This document shows positions 5,259-7,496 of a stretch of 7,496 bases of DNA, in pieces. The translations under genes were made by a program, and so were the position numbers. Origin of the DNA: Coriobacteriales bacterium (GTDB taxonomy: Bacteria > Actinomycetota > Coriobacteriia > Coriobacteriales > UBA8131); NCBI GenBank assembly GCA_031282085.1, contig JAITEK010000134.1, positions 1 through 7,496 on the forward strand. The letters are read 5' to 3'. Positions within the stretch are counted from its first letter, which is position 1. The number at the start of each line of letters is the position of its first letter. The notes beneath the pieces are model-generated. The model was not told where the DNA came from. It ran no database searches and saw nothing but the letters and a program-made list of their open reading frames with translations.

Positions 5259-6518
5259 ATGCCATATCACATCAAGGATATCACGTTGGCTAACGCCGGT
5301 CGCGCCCGCATCGAATGGGCCGACCTCGACATGCCGGTGCTTGCGAGCATCCGTGAGCGTTTTCGGCGCGAGCGCCCCTTTGAGGGGCTGCGCATATCCT
5401 GCTGCCTGCACGTGACGACCGAGACCGCCAACCTCATGCGCGCCCTCGTCGCGGGCGGCGCCGATGTGGTGCTGTGTGCCTCCAACCCGCTCTCGACCCA
5501 GGACGATACGGCGGCGGCGCTGCTCCAGCATTACGGCGTGCGCACCTACGCCCTCAAAGGCGAGGATACCGAGACCTATTACCGGCACATCGACCGCGTC
5601 ATAGATCACAAACCGCATATCACGATGGATGACGGCGCCGATGTGGTGAGCCGTATCCACGCTGAACGCCCCGAGGTCATCGAGGGCATACTCGGCGGCA
5701 CCGAGGAGACTACCACGGGCATCGTGCGCCTGTCGGCCATGGCGAAAAGCGGCACGCTGCGCTACCCGATAATCGCGGTCAACGACGCAAAGACCAAGCA
5801 TTTCTACGACAACCGCTACGGCACGGGACAGTCGGTGATAGACGGCATCACGCGTGCGACCAACCGCCTGCTCGCAGGTCGGACGCTCGTGGTGAGCGGT
5901 TACGGCTGGTGCGGTCGCGGCGTCGCCCAACGTGCGGCAGGCATGGGCATGCAGGTCATCGTCTGCGAAGTGGACCCCTTTAAGGCACTTGAGGCGCATA
6001 TGGACGGTTTCCGCGTCCTTCCCGCCGAGGAAGCCGCTCGTTACTGCGACATCTGGGTGACGGTAACCGGTAACCTCAACGCCGTCGGCGCGCCGGTATT
6101 CGCCAACCTGAAGCACGGCGCCATCCTCAGCAACGCCGGCCACTTCAACTCAGAGATAGACATCCCCTGGCTTGAGGAGAACGCGACAGACAAGCGCGAG
6201 CTTAAACCTCTGGTGAGGGAGTACCGCCTTGCCGATGGGCGCAAGATCGTCCTTCTGGCGGAGGGGCGCCTCATCAACCTCAGCGCCGCGGAGGGACACC
6301 CCGCGGAGGTCATGGACATGAGCTTTGCCAACCAGGCCCTGACTGCCGAGTACCTCGCGCGCTACTCCGCGCAGATGACCGCCGGCGTCTACCGCGTGCC
6401 CGACTCCATCGACGAGAACATAGCCCGCCTCAAACTGGCCTCCCTCGGCCTGAACATCGACAGCCTGACTGCCGAACAGGAAAAGTACCTCAACTCCTGG
6501 AACATGGGCACCGTCTAA
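5259..6518 (+). CDS. ahcY: S-adenosylhomocysteine hydrolase (SahH/AhcY), short archaeal-like form
   Basis: Hydrolyses S-adenosylhomocysteine to adenosine and homocysteine using tightly bound NAD, relieving product inhibition of methyltransferases. 419 aa. It starts at ATG 5259, five bases after AGGAGG. Visible motifs: CCLHVTTETANL with His51, ASNPLSTQDDT, DDGAD (124-128), GGTEETTTG (146-154), NDAKTKHFYDNRYGTGQS (175-192) with the catalytic Lys180, Asp184 and Asn185, the Rossmann loop GYGWCGRG (214-221), GHFNSEID and EGRLINLSAAEGHP. It lacks the roughly 40-residue insert of many bacterial enzymes and the C-terminal KPDxYRY tail, ending instead in EQEKYLNSWNMGTV like archaeal and Thermotoga members. 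Its substrate could therefore include S-inosylhomocysteine, as reported for a methanogen enzyme. Together with metK it covers two steps of the methyl cycle. Confidence 0.96.
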   Translation: MPYHIKDITLANAGRARIEWADLDMPVLASIRERFRRERPFEGLRISCCLHVTTETANLMRALVAGGADVVLCASNPLSTQDDTAAALLQHYGVRTYALKGEDTETYYRHIDRVIDHKPHITMDDGADVVSRIHAERPEVIEGILGGTEETTTGIVRLSAMAKSGTLRYPIIAVNDAKTKHFYDNRYGTGQSVIDGITRATNRLLAGRTLVVSGYGWCGRGVAQRAAGMGMQVIVCEVDPFKALEAHMDGFRVLPAEEAARYCDIWVTVTGNLNAVGAPVFANLKHGAILSNAGHFNSEIDIPWLEENATDKRELKPLVREYRLADGRKIVLLAEGRLINLSAAEGHPAEVMDMSFANQALTAEYLARYSAQMTAGVYRVPDSIDENIARLKLASLGLNIDSLTAEQEKYLNSWNMGTV

Positions 6519-6544
6519 CAATCACACACATTCTCCTCAATGCC

Positions 6545-6571
6545 ATTCCCGGCCGAAGGCCGGGAATCTTT
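6545..6571 (+). terminator. terminator-like hairpin after sahH
   Basis: Perfect 10-bp stem ATTCCCGGCC/GGCCGGGAAT (6545-6554 with 6558-6567) around a GAA loop, followed by CTTT. It lies 27 bases past the sahH stop. The T-run is short, so termination may be partial; the stem is nearly symmetric and could act on either strand. Confidence 0.6.
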
Positions 6572-6603
6572 GGCGCGTAAGCGGTCAACTCCTCTACCTC
6601 AAC

Positions 6604-6727
6604 GGACAGGGGGGGGACGGGGCAGGTGTCCCATTTTGAGAATCAGCTTTCCAAAAGACCTACGTGTTTTTCAGGTCTTTTTTGTTTTGTGTGGCGAGGG
6701 GACTGGGACAGCGCTCCTGCCCCCAGT
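6604..6727 (+). repeat. left arm of the palindromic repeat island (segments A, hairpin, B)
   Basis: The arm has three parts. Segment A (6604-6640) is G-rich, with an 8-base G run, and ends in GTGTCCCATTTTGAG. A hairpin with a T-run follows (6653-6690). Segment B (about 6696-6727) is centred on GGGACAGCGCTCC. All three recur in the same order, inverted, at 6997-7115. A and the reverse complement of B also share a GGGGG..TGTCCCA pattern, so a single arm resembles a small element with related inverted ends, like the bacterial REP/BIME type. No transposase or RAYT gene lies in the window. The similarity is seen directly; mobility is inference. Confidence 0.8.
6653..6690 (+). terminator. intrinsic terminator within the left repeat arm
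   Basis: Nine-bp stem AAAAGACCT/AGGTCTTTT (6653-6661 with 6673-6681), 11-base loop, followed by TTGTTTTG. This is the best rho-independent terminator shape in the window and is oriented to stop readthrough from sahH. It is also the central hairpin of the repeat arm, so the terminator is probably carried by the repeat itself. Confidence 0.7.
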
Positions 6728-6748
6728 GCCCCCACAACTGCGGAAGTC

Positions 6749-6768
6749 GTGCATCACGTGCTGTGCAC
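6749..6768. repeat. short inverted repeat GTGCA/TGCAC
   Basis: GTGCA (6749-6753) and TGCAC (6764-6768) flank a ten-base centre containing CACGTG. It lies between the left arm and segment C of the island. It may be part of the spacer's structure; nothing more can be said. Confidence 0.4.
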
Positions 6769-6820
6769 GCTCTCTATGGATCGCTCACTATCGTTCGCGG
6801 TGGATGCGCTCCGAAGTTGG

Positions 6821-6847
6821 ACTTTTTGCTACAAACTTCGACTTGTG
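6821..6847 (+). repeat. segment C of the island spacer (inverted copy at 6947-6973)
   Basis: This 27-base segment, starting ACTTTTTGCTACAAAC and ending ACTTGTG, matches the reverse complement of 6947-6973 at 22 of 27 aligned bases without gaps (counted by eye). It overlaps a local CGAAGTT/AACTTCG hairpin (6812-6818 with 6834-6840). It is unrelated to segments A and B, so the spacer appears to be a second repeat type nested between the arms. Confidence 0.7.
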
Positions 6848-6859
6848 TGGCCATTCCAT

Positions 6860-6903
6860 GACCAGACTGCCCCCCTTTCGGTGTTTCAACCCAAAAACTG
6901 GTC
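6860..6903. repeat. inverted repeat GACCAG/CTGGTC at the island centre
   Basis: GACCAG (6860-6865) and CTGGTC (6898-6903) form a six-base inverted repeat near the centre of the island. Short direct repeats CCAAAAAC and ACGGGCC follow, each present twice between about 6890 and 6924. It adds to the dyad symmetry of the spacer. Confidence 0.45.
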
Positions 6904-6946
6904 GAAACGGGCCAAAAACGGGCCCCCTAATGGGCATTTTCCTTTG

Positions 6947-6973
6947 CACAAGTCCGATTTTTTAGCACAAAGT
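6947..6973 (-). repeat. segment C', inverted copy of 6821-6847
   Basis: On the minus strand this reads ACTTTGTGCTAAAAAATCGG then ACTTGTG, the partner of segment C. The five differences from C are scattered, so the two copies have diverged rather than arisen very recently. Confidence 0.7.
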
Positions 6974-6996
6974 AAGAAATAGGAGCGCATTGGTAG

Positions 6997-7115
6997 ACCA
7001 GGGGGACGGAGCGCTGTCCCATCCCTTGCTGCGAAAACAACAGAAGGCCTGCAAAACGCGCAAGCCTTCTGAAAACTTCCACTCAAAATGGGACACTTGC
7101 CCCGTCCCCTGTCCC
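6997..7115 (-). repeat. right arm of the palindromic repeat island (B', hairpin', A')
   Basis: Inverted partner of 6604-6727. GGAGCGCTGTCCC (7008-7020) matches the B core with 13 of 13 bases. Bases 7082-7109 match 6613-6640 with 27 of 28 when reversed. Between them, the hairpin CAGAAGGC/GCCTTCTG (7041-7048 with 7064-7071) occupies the place of the left-arm terminator. On the minus strand it is followed by TTGTTTTCG, so it is a terminator for transcription coming from the right. The arms together give a bidirectional terminator layout. Confidence 0.8.
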
Positions 7116-7167
7116 AAGCTCGCAACTCCTCGTCGAAAAGCGTCCTGTGTTCCAACCCCTGTCCCAA
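7106..7167 (+). repeat. 12-base direct repeat CCCCTGTCCCAA, two copies
   Basis: Identical copies at 7106-7117 and 7156-7167, 50 bases apart. The first is the outer end of arm A'; the second, followed by CGCTGTCCC, looks like a further decayed fragment of the same repeat family lying just before the lipoprotein gene's upstream region. Confidence 0.6.
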
Positions 7168-7189
7168 CGCTGTCCCGCTTGTTCTGCGG

Positions 7190-7211
7190 TAAAATGTTGC
7201 TGGAATTCCAG
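7190..7211 (+). promoter_or_regulatory. possible -10 element and 12-bp palindrome before the lipoprotein gene
   Basis: TAAAAT (7190-7195) is a fair -10 hexamer, although no good -35 box precedes it. Just after, CTGGAATTCCAG (7200-7211) is a perfect 12-bp palindrome that would cover the transcription start, a usual place for a repressor site. Both are inferred from sequence shape and position only. Confidence 0.3.
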
Positions 7212-7256
7212 ACGGGGAATCAGAGATTATCTAATGGTTGAAAGGAGAATTTAACC

Positions 7257-7496
7257 ATGGAGAAGCAAAGCAGCGATCAGAATAAAAAAAACTGGAAGCA
7301 GAGGGCCCTGGCGTTGGGTTTAGGAGGAGCTTTAGTTATTCTCGGTGCAGCTGTTGGGTTGACAGGATGCGATAACCCGGATGTAGCGGCCCAACCAGGA
7401 ACAGAACAGCCTGGAGCGTCAGGTAACGAGGATATTGGGCCGGAGAGTGGCATGGATAATTACCAAAATGGTGGTGATGGCGAGGAGCAAGGGGAT
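7257..7496 (+). CDS. lipoprotein of unknown function, N-terminal part only
   Basis: The first 80 codons of a gene that continues beyond the right edge. It starts at ATG 7257, nine bases after AAGGAG (7242-7247). Residues 1-16 are polar and basic (KKNWKQR), residues 17-36 form a hydrophobic segment, and LTGC (35-38) is a lipobox, so Cys38 should be lipidated and the mature protein anchored outside the membrane. The visible mature part is a low-complexity linker rich in Gly, Glu, Asp, Gln and Pro, with no recognisable domain; the functional part must lie further on. Base composition and codon choice are visibly less GC-rich than in the metabolic genes (many AAA, AAT, TTA, GTT codons), which may reflect acquisition or a surface-protein bias. 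Its role is unknown. Confidence 0.85.
   Translation, partial: MEKQSSDQNKKNWKQRALALGLGGALVILGAAVGLTGCDNPDVAAQPGTEQPGASGNEDIGPESGMDNYQNGGDGEEQGD

Noticed and set aside
5232..6143. Long open frame on the minus strand opposite sahH
   Set aside because: Same reason: the plus strand carries all SahH motifs, and the antisense translation shows no recognisable domain.
6604..7167. CRISPR array
   Set aside because: Repeats are few, mostly inverted, unevenly spaced and contain terminators; there are no regular repeat-spacer units and no cas genes.
6540..7241. Several overlapping open frames of 65-141 codons in the repeat island
   Set aside because: They run through hairpins and inverted repeats in several frames, have Cys/Pro/Arg-rich low-complexity translations and lack good ribosome sites.

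Overview
The window is a GC-rich bacterial chromosomal segment. Genes are tightly packed, have Shine-Dalgarno sites, and use GTG or other rare starts as well as ATG. The gene set, the protein sequences and the G-rich intergenic repeats look most like an anaerobic high-GC Gram-positive of the Coriobacteriia (Eggerthella/Slackia/Collinsella-like). That placement is inferred from memory of family sequences, not from a search.

Layout: (1) 1-1094, minus strand: most of metK (S-adenosylmethionine synthetase), with its C-terminus beyond the left edge. (2) 1095-1432: a divergent regulatory region of about 340 bases. It holds inverted repeats, a possible -10 element and a leader that can fold into mutually exclusive structures, one of them T-box-like. 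(3) 1433-5151, plus strand: a compact operon. It contains the large and small subunits of a LeuCD/HacAB-type [4Fe-4S] hydro-lyase, a small alpha-helical (HEAT-like) protein of unknown role, and a type II NADP-dependent isocitrate dehydrogenase. (4) 5259-6518: sahH, an S-adenosylhomocysteine hydrolase of the short, archaeal/Thermotoga-like form, behind a 107-base gap. (5) 6519-7256: a gene-free stretch with two terminator hairpins and a nested, imperfectly palindromic repeat island of about 510 bp. (6) 7257 to the right edge: the start of a lipoprotein gene with an LTGC lipobox.

How the genes fit together: the hydro-lyase and the isocitrate dehydrogenase are joined by near-overlapping genes. 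This suggests the LeuCD-type enzyme acts as the organism's aconitase (citrate to isocitrate), feeding 2-oxoglutarate and glutamate synthesis, rather than in leucine synthesis. metK and sahH, at the two ends, make S-adenosylmethionine and clear S-adenosylhomocysteine, so two steps of the methyl cycle flank the oxidative TCA branch.

The points most worth a second look are: the hydro-lyase large-subunit start, where a strong Shine-Dalgarno lies eight bases before an ATA codon at the position the family predicts; the switch-like leader before it; the non-standard substrate loop (YKFK) of the small subunit; and the repeat island, whose two inverted arms carry hairpins related by compensatory base changes.
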